A DNA stretch of 64,000 nucleotides from Hysterangium stoloniferum. Lineage: Eukaryota; Basidiomycota; Agaricomycetes; Hysterangiales; Hysterangiaceae. Positions 35,797 through 48,308 of this stretch are shown here, piece after piece; positions within the stretch are counted from its first letter, which is position 1; each line of letters opens with the position of its first letter. Location: positions 62,001-126,000 of the forward strand of contig WHVD01000192.1 in NCBI GenBank assembly GCA_015178975.1, written 5' to 3'. The position numbers and the translations under genes were made by a program. Under the pieces are notes generated by a model. That model worked only from the letters and a program-made list of their open reading frames with translations, was not told where the DNA came from and did no database searches.

Positions 35797-38700
35797 TTAT
35801 GCCCTCAAAAGTGCCGGAGCGTTTCTAAGGTCAGCACTGCTTAACCACGAATCCTCCTCGGGTCCATAACCTTTCCAGCACACCCTAAATAGCAGACGAT
35901 TTCGCTGTTTCCTATGTCCAACAATAGCTTTGACTTCATATTCTTTGTGATCTGATTTCAACTCTCTTAGGTTCTCAAGTTGGGGTCTCGGACCTAGCTT
36001 GGAAGGAGAGAGTCGATATTTCTGCAGATGATCCCGATTAATGACTGGATGCATAGGATACTCCGGGGGAATCTTAAGCCTAAATACTTGAGAGTTCAAT
36101 TTCTCAAGGACCTCGAATGGTCCAATCCGTCTTTGTATCAGTTTCTTCCCCAGTTCCCTTGACTTCCACCAGTTCGAGGGAGTGGGGGTTCACTAATACA
36201 AAGTCTCCCTCAGAGATATCTTCTACGGGTCTTTGCTTCTTGTTATATGCTCGTGCTTGAATCTCTTGGGCTCGAGCGATGGAATCCCGCGCCATCTGCC
36301 GATGATTTTCTAGCTCGAGGATCCATTGGTCGGCCATAGGGCTGTCTGATAGTTCTCTAGGAACTAGGGGCTCGTCACCTCCTAGAACTCGAGACATTCC
36401 TCTTGGGAGGTATCCCATTAATAAGAAGGCCGGGGCGTAGTTTGTGGAACTGTGAACAGTCGAGTTGTATGCGTGAACAACTACCTCAATCCACTGGGAC
36501 CAACTTTCTTTAGCAGAGGCACAATAGGCTCGAAGCATCTGTTCTATGGTCGCGTTCATATTCTCCGTTTGCCCATCCGTTTGAGGATGATGAGCCGAAG
36601 ATACCGCAAGGGTGGTACCATAGATCTTACAGACTTCCTGCCAAAACCTGCAGGTCCATCTCTTATCCCGGTCACAGATTATTCGAGAGGGCAGTCCGAA
36701 GGGGCTTGCTACCTGTTTGACAAATATTCGTGCGAATCCTTCAGCGGTAAGGTTCGAAAAGGTAGGTATTGTAATAGCGTAGCGCGTCAATTTATCAACG
36801 GCAACGAAGACTGCGGAATACGAATCCTTTCCTGAATCGGGTAGTCCAGTGATCAAGTCCATAGAAACTACCTCGAATGGCCTAAAAGGTACGTCAGCCG
36901 GTCTGAGGGCTCCTTGACGAGCGGTGCGATCGACTTTGGTTTTTTGGCAGATATCGCAGGTACGCGCGTACGACACGCAATCTTGTAGCATTCTCGGCCA
37001 AAAGAACCGGTCTTTCATCAGGTTGAACAACCGCTGGCCTCCTGGCGTGTGCTCCCTCAAAAGGGTTATCATGCACCAACCTTAGAATCGAGTTAATCAT
37101 GGTTCTGGGTACACAGACTCGACTTTTCCAGTCCGAGTCGCGAAAGTACAGGAGTCGGTTTGCTCCCACGAAGTAGTGAGAAGGAGTAACAACTGCGTTG
37201 GGTGAAGGGGTATCTAAAGCATAGAGATTCCTGAAAACCGGGTCCTTTGAATAACCCTCTAGAAATTTCTTTATATATCCCTCCTCGATGCTGATTAGTA
37301 GCTGAGGATGACGCAATGCGAAGTCGGACTCGTCTTCCTGGTCATTCCTTATTGCGTTATGAGTATCCCATTCTGACCGTCGGACCTTTTGAGTTACTCC
37401 AAAAGGCTCCATAGAATCGAGTATGGTAGAGAAGACCGCTTTCTTAGCGGGTTCGTCTTTCCATAGTTTTTCCTCAGTATTCTTGTCCAGAGAAGTCGAG
37501 GTGATAGCCTGCAAATCATCTCTAATAGGGCTCACGAAGGCTGGTACCCGAGGGAGTCTGGACAGTGGATCCACGTTGCTGTGAACTCTCCCTGCTCGAT
37601 GCAAAATCTCGAGACCTGGAAATGCAGCGTATATCGCCCCCCATGCGGCTAGTCGATGATTAGTGTTCTTGTAAGATCTAGCCCATTGCAGAGCTGCATG
37701 GTCCATAATGAGCAGGACATGTTCACCTTCAATGAAAGGTTGAAAGTGGACCAGTCCCTCCTTTGCTGCTAATGCTTCCCGTTCAGTAGCAGAATAGTTA
37801 CGCTCCGCGCTTTTCAGCGTGCGACTCCAATATGCAATGACTCGTTCAACAGTAACTTCGGTCGCCTCAAAAGTGGATCCCCACGAATCCGACCACTCAA
37901 TCTCGGGCTGTTTGGTTTTGTACCGATGAACAAAGGATGGCACGTCCTGCGCACGGTCAAAAGCCAATTTGGCTTGGGCGTAGATTTTTGTATCCACTAA
38001 ATCTCCTAAAGCCATCTTCTGGACTTGTTGGAGGCAACAACCCAAGGCAAAATCCGAAGCGTCCGTATACAATCGGTAGGGCATCCCACTAACTGGATGT
38101 CCCAACACTGGAGCTGATCCTAATGCGGTTTTAACATCCTCATAAGCTCGGACATGTTCAGCAGTCCACGTCCAAGGTGTTCCCTTTTTTAGGAGCGAGA
38201 ATAAAGGGGACACCATCCATGAATAAAATGGTATATATGCTGAAAAGTAAAGGACCATTCCAAGAAACCGTTGTAGATCAGAAACCTTAGTGGGTGGGGC
38301 CAATTCCAATATAGCGCGAACCTTTTCTTGATGGGTTGAAAAACCCAGCCTAGATACTTTATGACCCAATAACAATATCGAATTATATCCGATAAAACAT
38401 TTCTTGGGAGAGAGAGTAATACCGGCCGAAGCGATAGCGCCAAGCACCTGATTCAGGTGAAGCAAATGATCATCCCAGTTCTTAGAGAATATGACTATGT
38501 CATCGATGTAGACTAAACAAAAAATCCACAAGTAGGGTGCTAGAACAGTTTGCATGACGCGCTGAAATGTAGAGGGGCCGTTTCTGAGCCCAAATGGCAT
38601 CCTTTTAAATTGCCACAGCCCTCTATGGGATCTAAAGGCTGTTTTGGGCTTATCGTCCTCCAACATTTCTAATTGAGTAAACCCGGCCAGCGCATCGAAA

Positions 38701-40970
38701 GAAGAAAGAACATTTGACCCCGACAGCGCTTGCATAATCTCCGATTGACGTGGTAAAGGGAATTCATCTGGAACAGTGAGATGGTTAAGTTTCCGATAGT
38801 CGATGACCACCCGCGGTTTACCATTGCGATATACTACAAAGGCTGGCGCTCCCCAGGGGCTTTTAGATGGCTCAATGACACCCTGTTCGAACCAGGTATC
38901 CATTTGCTCGTCTATAACTCTCCTATTGGCAGGGGACGAGGGGAACATAGGCATGGATATGGGCTGAGCGCCCTCTTTCAAGGGGACAGGGACTCTACAT
39001 TCCACTTGCCCTAACCGTCCGTCGACTCCGAAAGCCTTAACGTTCTCAGTCAAAACTGATCTGAGACGTGGCAGGACCTCCGTTGGTATATCCGGTCCCA
39101 AATTGACTAACTTGTGAAGATCCTCTGAGGCAAATTTCTCATTATCAGCCACTGCAGCCGTCTTAGGACCAGGCGGTTCGAAATCGTCTGCAATCTCTGG
39201 TTCAACAGGTGGCTTAGGTCTTTCTGAGGCGACTTGACGGTCCTCCTCAAGTTGAGAGAGACTTTCAATAAGGTGTGCGATCTTGGTCGCGCCTGCTACC
39301 ATTAAACCTTTCTCCTCGAGTGACCTGGGCTTGTGAGCCCAACGAGCAGGGTCATGAATTATCCCTATTGTCTCCCCTCGTCGGATAGTCTTAGGGGTTA
39401 GTGATGGATTGGCTAAAGGTACTGCCGCACTATTCCTTGAAATTGCCGTGATTGGTGTGGCTAATATAGAACCGTCCTCGTTTTGCAGTACAATTCCTTC
39501 AACAATCCATTCCTCGCCCTTTAGATCTTCAACAAAAATAGGCACTAGTCTGGCTGACTCTGGATCGATAGTGCAATCCTCCAAGGCTTGCGCGACTCTT
39601 TCAGTACGCACACCTTTATCGGGGAGAGAGGTGAGTTTGGATGACTCCTTCTCATGCTTCCCGAAAGGGGCCTTATTGACGGTGAAGGTCAAAGGTTGAG
39701 GTTCCTTAGAAGAGCTGGCTGGAATAAAACCCTGTCGTCCCGGGAGAATAAGTCTAGATCCCAACGGCTGATCTCTTAGAGTACCAATTTCATAATTAAT
39801 ATGGAAGTCTTCTCCCAAAAGAATTGGCACCGTCATTCCTCTAACGACATAAGTTTCAGCCGCAAACTTCAGTAACGTTCCACTGTCGTCCTCCAGGTAA
39901 ATGGGGACATTAACATATCCGATAACCTTAGCGTTACCCGTGAGCTGAATTAGACGTAATTTGAGTCCTTGTTTCAACTTATACATGCCCTGCAGTTCCT
40001 TGTAGAATTCCTCCGATATAAGGGAAAGATCCGCTCCCGTGTCCATTCGAATTTTAACGCGTTTGGGTGAATCGGGAGTTCCTACATGACCGAAAACATG
40101 GAGCACTGCAACTCCTATGCTAGAGTAACCACTGGGAGGATCCCGTTTTCGATAAAGGATTGTAGTATCCTCCTTCATCAGACGACTGGGACGAGGGTAT
40201 TGGATTCGAGGCCTCTTACTTTCCTTGCGCAGGGACAAGATTACGTTCCTGCGTTCACTTCGGCAAGGAACACGCTTCGAAGGGGAATCCAATACTGGAT
40301 CATCGTCGCTGTCCTCCGAATCCGAATTCTCATACGGTAGTAAATCGGGGGGGTTCCCGGGATCAAACGGGAACGTGTCAACATCAGCTCCAGGCGAACA
40401 GAGCGAATTCAAACTGATTTGTTCATGAGAATCTCCAGTCTGACAGTAGTCCTCGGTCAGGCCTTCAAGGTCCTGCTGATGAACACTCAGCCGGTCTCCT
40501 TTTTCGAAGAAATCTGCGGCGAGTATGGATATGTAAGCTTCTGACAGAAGAGCTTCACCAGTCGTTTGATTTTCCTCCCTCACTAATTTGTCTTCGACAG
40601 GGGGCGAATAAACGGAAACAAAAGTCAATTCGTCATCAGAGTTATTTACTTGTCCTTGTATAGATAGTCCATGAACCGCTTCATATAACCTTTGCTCCTC
40701 AGCTTCCTCCGACATATCCTGTGCGGAGCATTTGTTGATGGAGACATAATGAGACATTTTGCCAGCTTGAGGGCAGTCTATCTTAAAATGCTCCGGACTT
40801 CCATATATCCAACATTCCTTGGTGGGTTTGATCGAACTCCTCTTGTTACTCCTCTCAAAGAACATTTTTCCATGACGCTTTCCCTGTTTTGGATCAGCGA
40901 CGTCTGGAACGGTCCTTCTCGTCGAGCCTCTCTCGTTAGTCTCACTAATGAGAATATGGTTAGGTGAAGA
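35797..40970 (-). pseudogene. chromovirus Pol with chromodomain, frameshifted
   Basis: The main frame (40865-36894) starts near a zinc knuckle with one cysteine changed (CWIYGSPEHFKIDC). It contains a protease (MDTGADLSLI), a long linker, a reverse transcriptase (VVIDYRKLNHLTVPDEFPLP, then LVYIDDIVIFS) and RNase H (LYTDASDFALG). A frameshift near 37045 moves integrase into another frame: zinc ligands ending CDICQKTK, catalytic SMDLITGLP, a degenerate DRDKRW, and HPQTDGQTEN. A second shift near 36140 leads to the C-terminal chromodomain (EYEVKAIVGHRK, WKGYGPEEDSWLS; 35797-36099). Chromodomains of such elements steer integration to marked heterochromatin. Gag and Pol lie in different frames and overlap at 40778-40865. 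Confidence 0.92.
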
Positions 40971-42430
40971 GGAAAGACTCTAAAATCCAATTCTTGACCC
41001 TCCGATAACATTACACGCGGTTTCTGGAACCTGTAACGTTCCCGGTGTGTTTGGACCCAAGCGTTAATCAGAGCTTCTTGCAGGTTATTAGCATAAGTCT
41101 GTAAACTCATGATATTATCGATGGGTTGTCCTTGAAGAAGGTAGAGCCATTCCGTAGGCAGTGTGAGAATGAGTCTGCGTGTCTCATCCCCTCTGTCCTG
41201 GTGGAACCCGTACAGGAAACGATAAAGTTTAACTCTCCGTTGGATATAGTGGACGGGTGTCTCACGATCATGACCAGCCTGTCGAAATTTCATAGCTTCC
41301 CATTCTAAGGCTAAGGATTCACGCCAACGAGTTCCGAGCAATCCTTCGACGATACCCCAAAGAAACGACCCATGAGATTGACTGAATTCAGTACGATGCT
41401 CACGGTCTAAGGTGCTCCACCAGACCTTAGCGTGCCCCTTGAGTCATCTTGGCAGAGCAACTCCTAAGATCGCACTCATAGAGTCTGATATCTCCGCGAG
41501 ACTCATGATATCCATGATATAGTCCAGGGCTTCGGATTGAGCTCCATCGTATTCAGGGAGATCAGACCATTTGATCTTGAGGTCGTTGGTGTTAAGAGTG
41601 ACCTTCTTGTCCTTAGGTAAGTCGTCAATAAGTGCGCTAGCTCGAGACCGCATCAGAGTTCGAAAAGGGGTATTAGGCACTCCATTGTGGCGTTCCCCAC
41701 GTCCTGAGTTCCCTCCCCGGTCTGAAGTATTCGAACTCCCAGATGAATCGCTAGGGGGTCCTCCTGATGGCAAGAAAGGGTTTGAAGCGATCGGTAGAGA
41801 ATGGCGGGGACCGTCTGGATTAAGCGATCCTCGACCAGCAACTGGGCCAGCTATGCCCTCAGTAAATGCCGTGGAGAAGGACGGTCGACCCTTGTTGGCG
41901 ACTGATCGGTTTCTGAGAGTGGTCGCTTCATCCCTGAAGTTAGGGCTGTTGGAGACTCCCTCAAATGCGACGCGAGAGCGGTGATCTCCCTGGAAAGACG
42001 TTAGGCCTGGTTCCATCGCGATTTGTCTCTCGATCTCCGTCACATTCAGAAGTCGACACGGCTGGGGTTGATGGAAGGGAGCGCAGACCTCAATCCTCTT
42101 CTCCTGAAGGCGTTCTATTACTTGTGTCCTCAAATCCAGTGGAAAATCCTCCAATATTACAGGACGGTTGAGAGAATGCAGAAAACGAGTATCAGGGGAC
42201 CCGTTTAAGTTGCGAACAAACGAATTGGTCGTGGAGATAGGCGAATCAGGGACCTGGATCGAGTCGTTATAGGGGAGGAGTACCTCTAAAACCATCTTAT
42301 CAAGTCTTCTTTGGTTTCGCTTCAACCGACCTCTTAAAGTGAGGTATGCCAGCGATAGATTTGGCGTGACTCCATTGAGAGACTCCTCCAACATACGGAT
42401 GTACATGTACTGGTAGTCAACCTTAGGCAC
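40778..42430 (-). pseudogene. chromovirus Gag, one in-frame TGA
   Basis: A single frame from 42430 to 40778 is broken only by TGA at 41444-41446 in the context ALPR-stop-LKGHAKVWW. Both sides are in the same frame, and the downstream part has the typical Gag core (STLDREHRTEF, GTRWRESLALEWEAMKF, YIQRRVKLYRF). CGA to TGA is the simplest cause. The methionine at 42430 lies only some 20 bp from the truncation point, so the true N-terminus may be lost. Confidence 0.85.
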
Positions 42431-42453
42431 AACATGATCTCCTCCAAGCAGGC

Positions 42454-45174
42454 TGTCTCCTCCTCCCTTCTCCTCTTCTCCCCTGCCTCCTTCTCCATGG
42501 TCAATGCTGCCCAGTACTCCTTTTCCAGCTCCTCCTCCTCCTCCTCCTCCCTGGCCCTCTTTTCCTCCTCCTCATCCTCATGTCACTGCCACTGTTATTC
42601 ATGCTGCTCAAGTAGCTGAGCAGCCAAGAATGGGGCCTGGTACATTTTCCTGGAATATCCATGGGTTTCCCCTGGAGACCCACCCATCAGCCCTGTGCCT
42701 AACACTCTGCCACTCCATTTTCTGGAGGTGTGTAAGTATTTGTTATTTCAAGGTGAATACCCTTTTGATTCTAGGTACTCTCCAAATTCTTTGAATGCAT
42801 ATTCACCATGACCATCAATGCTGAATCTGATTGCATCCACTCCAGTCTCAGTCTCTACTTTCTCAATGAATGCCTTGACTTTACCAGGACTTCAGACTTC
42901 TCCATCAAATGGTGATATACACCATTCAACTTGCATCATCAATGAGCATGACAAAGAAGTCATACCTAGTGCGTGATTTAATTTGCATTTACTACAAATC
43001 GGCCAAAAGGTTACATTGGCTTTTGAAGCTAGAACTTCATGAAATTGTCCAACATGCAAAGCTTATGAGGGGCTCTTTGTAACAAGTTCTTAGTAATCAT
43101 CTCTTGCTGTCCATTTGGACCATTTGGAATAGTCTTGAATCGAATTAAAGGATGGCGACAGGCGGAGGTTCGAGGCAGTATGAAGCCAGCAAGTGAAAAT
43201 TAAAGAGATGTGATATAGAGGATCTGTGATACTTGCTGATGTATTAGTAGACGGCTCCAGGAGGGGCCTCCTAGCCAGAACATTCTGTAAGATACATTCA
43301 CCTGCAATATTCTATCTTTGATACCTCTTTCAGCACCATGAATACAGATTTAGTTGCATAGTCTGAAACCTCTAATGAGATGATCTCTGACCTCATCATT
43401 GTCATGTTCATAGGCAAACTCAAGGTGCCAGGAGTGATTATGAGAACCAAACTCTATCAGCTGACTCAATTAAAAATAGAGTGATGAACGTGGCCACAGT
43501 CACAAGGGACTTCCATTACGTCTCCCTGCACCATCTCCTAAGTTGACTGTTTGTAAAAAAAACCTGGTAATGAAGCTAGGCGGCGTGAGTATGAGATCAC
43601 TGTTTATATTATATATTTCATGGATTTTTCAGTATCTTCATCAAGTTCTTTGCTCTGAAAATTTACTAATAATCGGTCCGAGCAGATAGAAGATGGGAGC
43701 AAATGACAGGTGACAGTGGGATGGTTCGAAGGAATGGAATCAACAAAAACATGGTAGAGCACCTGCACGTGGTGGGTTGAAATGAATGCTCAGATCCTTC
43801 TTGGAATGTAACCAATTTCAAAAGAAAAACAAGGTTTGATGGCAGTACCTACTCATGGTGGCCGTACGCAGTTTAACCTCTATCTGGTCATAAATGTTCC
43901 GGAATGGATCCCGATTATCAGTCGAAAAGGGGGAAACAACTACTAACAAGGAGTTTTTCGAGGCATATTCAATGCTTTGGGAATGGTCTTAAAGATACAA
44001 TCACATCATCTTCCAATCAGGTTCCCGATCTACTATGAATGGTAGATTCCTCACCACTGGACAATCTACATATAATAGAACCTTTTCACCGCTCCGCCTC
44101 CTTAACATCGCCTTACAACACTCTCAATTACTCAAACCTGCGATGCATCCTACGCCACTTCACCCATTCAGCACTTTCACTATTCAAGGAAACGGCGACG
44201 CCACATGGTGAGTCGTGTTATCCTTGCTGCTGTTGGTGCAACCTCTTATATCTATCGTTCTTCAAGCAATGCCAACGGCGTTCCACTTCAGACAACAACG
44301 GATACCACGCGATATGCTTTCCCGAGGTGAGTTGAAACCATGACATCTGACATTGCAACAAACGATAATTAACCCACCACCATTCGCAGCCACCACACAA
44401 TGACAGTCACTCCTAGCAATTCCGCTATGAGAGATCCCTCGGGATATGTCGATGACACTTGGTCGTGTGCTCAAACTGATGGTGAAAGGTAAGCCCATTG
44501 TGCGGTTCGCCCGGCTATTCAAACATATTTATACCTTTTACTTTCTTAGGATTTCGCATTCGATGACGAATGGAGGATTCTTCGGCACCGTTCAGCCTGA
44601 GGGGACAAACCGCGAACAAAGTTCAACGTGGAATGAAACTATTCCTGTTAGTGATTATTCGTGAGTTCTATATCAAAGTCATTGTGATGCATTATATCTG
44701 AGCATATCACACAGATCACTTGTTGATGCCCTCCAACCCAAATGCCAGTCAAGGGCTATTATTCGGTAACTAACACATTGTTTTTTTAGGTATGTTCACC
44801 TGACTAATAGAAACTAAGTAGCGGCAGCCCTAACCCCAATCGTTTGTGCTACAACGAGTCGATGATGAACTCCCTGAATGATGTCTATTATCCACCTGCG
44901 CTGGCCAACAACACAAGGTAGTCGCTCTCATGAATGTTTCAGAATTTTTGTTCAAATAACTCGCACAGTTCAACGGTTTACCCAGACCACGCCGGCGAAA
45001 CACACATTTTTGTCGGCGATTATTCCAGAACGTCGACATGCATCCACCCTTCGCACTGTGCATCCCCTCCCCCTGGAGCGCTGCGATGCGTAGAAGTCCA
45101 AACTACATTGTAAGTTATATGTGTATCTCGCAATATGGTCCACTTAAATGCCCACAGCCTTGCTTCAGGTAATT
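42454..45174 (+). repeat. 2.7 kb direct duplication, copy 1
   Basis: This segment matches 58848-61553 in the same orientation nearly base for base, with scattered substitutions and small indels (for example a shorter CTCCTC run and a few missing bases near 59470). It begins TGTCTCCTCCTCCC and ends CTTGCTTCAGGTAAT. It contains a decayed Copia piece and the first eight exons (the eighth partly) of the zinc-finger-like gene. Here the gene continues past the boundary; in copy 2 it is cut off, so this copy is the source. Confidence 0.92.
42700..42885 (-). pseudogene. Copia integrase relic
   Basis: The minus strand reads VDAIRFSIDGHGEYAFKEF and, after a stop and frame change, YTPPENGVAE. These correspond to the integrase words around the second catalytic Asp and the glutamate of Copia elements. 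The equivalent relic in the duplicate is at about 59090-59270. Nothing else of the element is clear except low-similarity sequence to about 43500. Confidence 0.6.
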
Positions 45175-45909
45175 ATGAGAAGCAAAGTGCATCCATTGGA
45201 TCGTTTAACCCGCCGGATAAATCCCTGGTCGACGGAATGTATGTAATTTATAATGAAACCTATGACAAATAACTAACTATTGGTACAAATACCGAAAAGA
45301 TATTCATCCGCCGGCCAGAACAAAGCAAATCTAGATCTCAGACCATCGTGGGAAGGGGAGTTACACCCCACTCCTTATGGTGGGAGAAATGACCGTAGTG
45401 AACCGAACGGAGAATCGTCCGCGGGTCCTATGGTTACCCCACAAGGTCTGACATCCCCACCTCCGAAATGCCCTTCATATTCAACCGCCAAACCCTCACC
45501 ATCCGCATTTCCCCCTCACTGCCCCTGGGGCGGTATCTACCTTTCCGACGGAAACAAATACCGCTGTATGTATACGCTGGATAGCCAAAGTGACACCCAG
45601 ATCCTGGAGCATTGGGCGCGGGAGCACGTCGCCAATGAGATATTTGCCTTCCGTACTGGAGTCATCACAGAGTGGGATCAAGCTTGTTTCCTGAACACTC
45701 CGCAGAAGTTGTGGAATGCTATCTCGGATCTGGGGATATGTCCAAATGAACCTTGCGTAGGGGAGGTGTTTAAGGCGACAGGCGATAGGGAGGAAATGAT
45801 TCATAGCCACCTGTTGAAACACCCAGAGTGCGAGCCTGCCTTCACGGTTCCGCCAAACAGAGGGTATATGGACATGGCCGCACAGCTCGGATATGACGAT
45901 CCTCGCTGA
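44035..45909 (+). CDS. nine-exon zinc-finger-like protein, all introns phase 2
   Basis: Exons 44035-44207, 44267-44326, 44390-44488, 44550-44660, 44715-44765, 44822-44917, 44969-45109, 45158-45238 and 45300-45909 join without a stop into 473 residues. All eight introns (51-64 nt) interrupt the third position of a codon, so each of the seven internal exons is a multiple of three. The N-terminal two thirds is Ser/Thr/Pro/Asn-rich. The last exon carries two Cys/His clusters: C-P-W-G-G...C...HWAREH, and C-x4-C...H-x-H-x3-H-x2-C (DREEMIHSHLLKHPEC). These resemble C2H2-type zinc fingers. An upstream in-frame TAA at 43990-43992 is CAA in the copy at 60 kb, so the ancestral start may lie near 43896. 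No family is recognised; a nucleic-acid-binding role is only a guess. Confidence 0.65.
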
Positions 45910-46465
45910 CATATTTCAGTTGATGGCTGGGAGCGTATCGACGAGAGAGTACATGGAAGCTGACAGACATGCCGCTTAACTCCTTAGATATATGCCCAAC
46001 GTATTCCATGTGCTACATAATTAAAAGTACAACCAAATCTATTAATTGTACAACCTACCGAAGCTCACCGTGACCATCGATAGACTATTGTCCCGACACT
46101 GATAGTGAACATCGAAAATTTGGTGAGCATTTGTTGCATGCGGCTCACTCGGATCTAACCGATCAAGGTTCACTGACCTGACTTGATGTCAGCCGAAGTT
46201 TCTGTGGTCGTTCTTCCTATCATACGAACGGCATGTCAGAATACTGAGGCTGTGAGAAGATACGAGATCAACCATGTGCCCGATACCCTCCATCATATGT
46301 GCGTATGGTCTTGATTTTAGTTCGGCCTCGAACGGTGTGTATCCTTGTGTGCGACTGAGTATTAAGGCTTTTTTTGAGCTTGTGGCCCGTTCGGGAAGGA
46401 AATCACGTCTGAACCGAAACCGTCATTACGATGCTCTATAAAAACCATGTTTTGACCACCTGAAA

Positions 46466-46950
46466 GTTGACGAACACGTGTGATGTATAACGGAAGGTCA
46501 AATACATTAATTATTATCCCCAAACGCCCCACCCTGAATCAAAGATACAGCAACAACAGCTCAGAAGCTCAGACACAATGGAACTATGGCTGTATTATTT
46601 TGTGTTGCCATCTGGCATGTCAGATGAGGGGGTCAGGGGAAAGTGGAGGAACATGTGGCTGGGGATAGAACGGAGATGTTGGGAGGGTAGTCATAATCTG
46701 CGTAATCACGCTTTGCAAAACTGGAAAACTATTCAGACCAAATTGTCAAAAACCGGTGAGGTTCAAGAGTCACATGTACGGTGTAAATAGAGGGTTCGGA
46801 ACAAATAGAGGATGGCAAATAGCACCACCAAATAATACAACTATAGTTGTGAGCTTTTGTTGTTCCTTTATAATTGATTCAGGATGGGCCCATTGACAAT
46901 AATAATTAATGTATTTGACCTTGCGGTATAAATCACGTGTTCGTCAAGTT
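46466..46950. mobile_element. short element with about 100-bp terminal inverted repeats
   Basis: TTGACGAACACGTG at 46468 and its inverse CACGTGTTCGTCAA at 46934 begin terminal inverted repeats of about 95-100 bp, which both contain AAGGTCAAATACATTAATTA. The total is about 485 bp with a non-coding centre. This fits a MITE-like or fold-back element. The same terminal word recurs at 47145 as the inner end of arm 2. A clean target duplication was not found. Confidence 0.6.
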
Positions 46951-46973
46951 TTTTTTTTTTTTTTTTTTTTTTT
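46949..46973 (+). repeat. T25 homopolymer
   Basis: Twenty-five consecutive T follow the right end of the TIR element. Read on the minus strand it is an A tract beside CTTGACGAACACG. It may be a slippage-prone tract or the trace of a poly(A)-primed insertion. Confidence 0.8.
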
Positions 46974-47716
46974 GTTATATTTGTATCCCGCTTCAAGCAA
47001 CAATGGCTAACTGCGGCTAGGGGGTGGAAAGGCCCCCAGAGAAACTATGCTACGGTGGTAAGAAGTTCCGAGTGAGCTTCGTGGCTACGATGGATTTTAG
47101 AGGGCTCGAGTCAGGGTGGGGACGGTGAAAGTCGGCGTACGGATCACGTGTTCGTCAGGTTTCATATAGGCAAAACATGAGCATCGTACGATGGTGGCAT
47201 CACGTTTTCGGTTCAGACGTGATTTCGTTCCCGCACGAGCCACAAGCTCAAAAAAAGCCTTAATACCCAGTCGCACACAAGGATACACACCGTTCGAGGC
47301 CGAACTAAAATCAAGACCATACGCGACATATGATGGAGGGTATCGGGCACATGGTTGATCTCGTATCTTCTCACAGCCTCAGTATTCTGACATGCCGTTC
47401 GTATGATAGGAAGAACGACCACAGAAACTTCGGCTGACATCAAGTCAGGTCAGTGAACCTTGATCGGTTAGATCCGAGTGAGCCGCATGCAACAAATGCT
47501 CACCAAATTTTCGATGTTCACTCTCAGTGTCGGGACAATAGTCTATCGATGGCCACGGTGAGCTTCGGTAGGTTGTACAATTAATAGATTTGGTTGTACT
47601 TTTAATTATGTAGCACATGGAATACGTTGGGCATATATCTAAGGAGTTAAGCGGCATGTCTGTCAGCTTCCATGTACTCTCCCGTCGATACGCTCCCAGC
47701 CATCAACTGAAATATG

Positions 47717-48308
47717 TCAGCGAGGATCGTCACATCCGAGCTGTGCGGCCATGTCCGTATACCCTCTGTTTGGCGGAACCGTGAAGGCAACCGTGAAGGC
47801 AGGCTCGCACTCCGGGTGTTTCAACAGGTGGCTATGAATCATTTCCTCCCTATCGTCCGTCGCCTTATATATCTCCCCTACGCATGGTTCATTTGGACAT
47901 ATCCCGAGATGCGAGAGAGCAGTCCATAACTTCTGCGGAGTGTTTTGGAAACAAGCTTGATCCCACTCTGCGATGACTCTAGCCCGGAAGGCAAATATCT
48001 CGTTGGCGACGTGCTCTCGTGCCCAATGCTCCAATATCTGGCTTTCGCTTTGACCATTCAGAGCATACATACAAGAGTATTTCCTTCCGTCGGAAAGGAA
48101 GATACCGCCCCAGGGGCAGTGAGGAGGAAATGAGGTTGGTGAGGGTTTGGCGGATAAACGCAGTGGGGACTTTTTAGGTGGAGATGCCAGACACTGTGGG
48201 GTTACCATAGGACCCGCGGACGATTCTCCGCTCGGTTCACTACAGTCATTTCTCCCACCATAAGGAGTGGGGTGCAATTCCTCTTCCCACGATGGTCTGA
48301 GGTCTTTA
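47717..48308 (-). pseudogene. inverted partial copy of the zinc-finger-like gene
   Basis: This is the minus-strand counterpart of exon 9 of the gene at 44035. It reads open from DLRPSWEEELHPTPYGG through the same Cys/His clusters (HCPWGGIFLSDGRKYSC; DREEMIHSHLLKHPEC) to an equivalent stop. A four-residue repeat (AFTVAFTV) has arisen. Upstream exons 1-8 are missing. An internal ATG near the HPTP segment could start a product of about 186 residues, but there is no evidence of a promoter. It has many amino-acid differences yet no stop, so it may still have been under constraint for some time. Confidence 0.6.

Larger units (their letters stand above)
32736..42453 (-). mobile_element. 5-prime-truncated Gypsy chromovirus with extra 3-prime ORF
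   Basis: The order on the minus strand is gag, protease, reverse transcriptase, RNase H, integrase, chromodomain, an extra ORF, then the 3-prime LTR. This is the Ty3/Gypsy order with a chromodomain, i.e. a chromovirus. The 5-prime LTR is absent: Gag sequence runs straight into unrelated duplicated DNA at about 42440-42453. A matching solo LTR sits at 22024. Coding is damaged by two in-frame TGA codons and a few frameshifts, so the copy is dead but not ancient. Confidence 0.92.
45334..48305. repeat. 3 kb imperfect palindrome around a TIR element
   Basis: Arm 1 (about 45334-46480) and arm 2 (about 47140-48305) are inverted copies of each other with moderate divergence, each holding the last-exon coding sequence and about 550 bp of 3-prime flank. 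The centre holds a TIR element and a T run. Just outside arm 2, at about 48327-48392, is a direct, not inverted, copy of the intron-8/exon-9 junction of the gene (about 45250-45316). The right-hand arm is therefore flanked by the same sequence that precedes the left-hand one. Confidence 0.85.

Noticed and set aside
42504..42794. Proline-rich plus-strand frame as a gene
   Set aside because: Arises from a CTCCTC simple repeat; the opposite strand just downstream holds a Copia integrase relic.
46578..46790. Short plus-strand frame in the TIR element as a transposase
   Set aside because: 70 codons with no DDE or other transposase motif.
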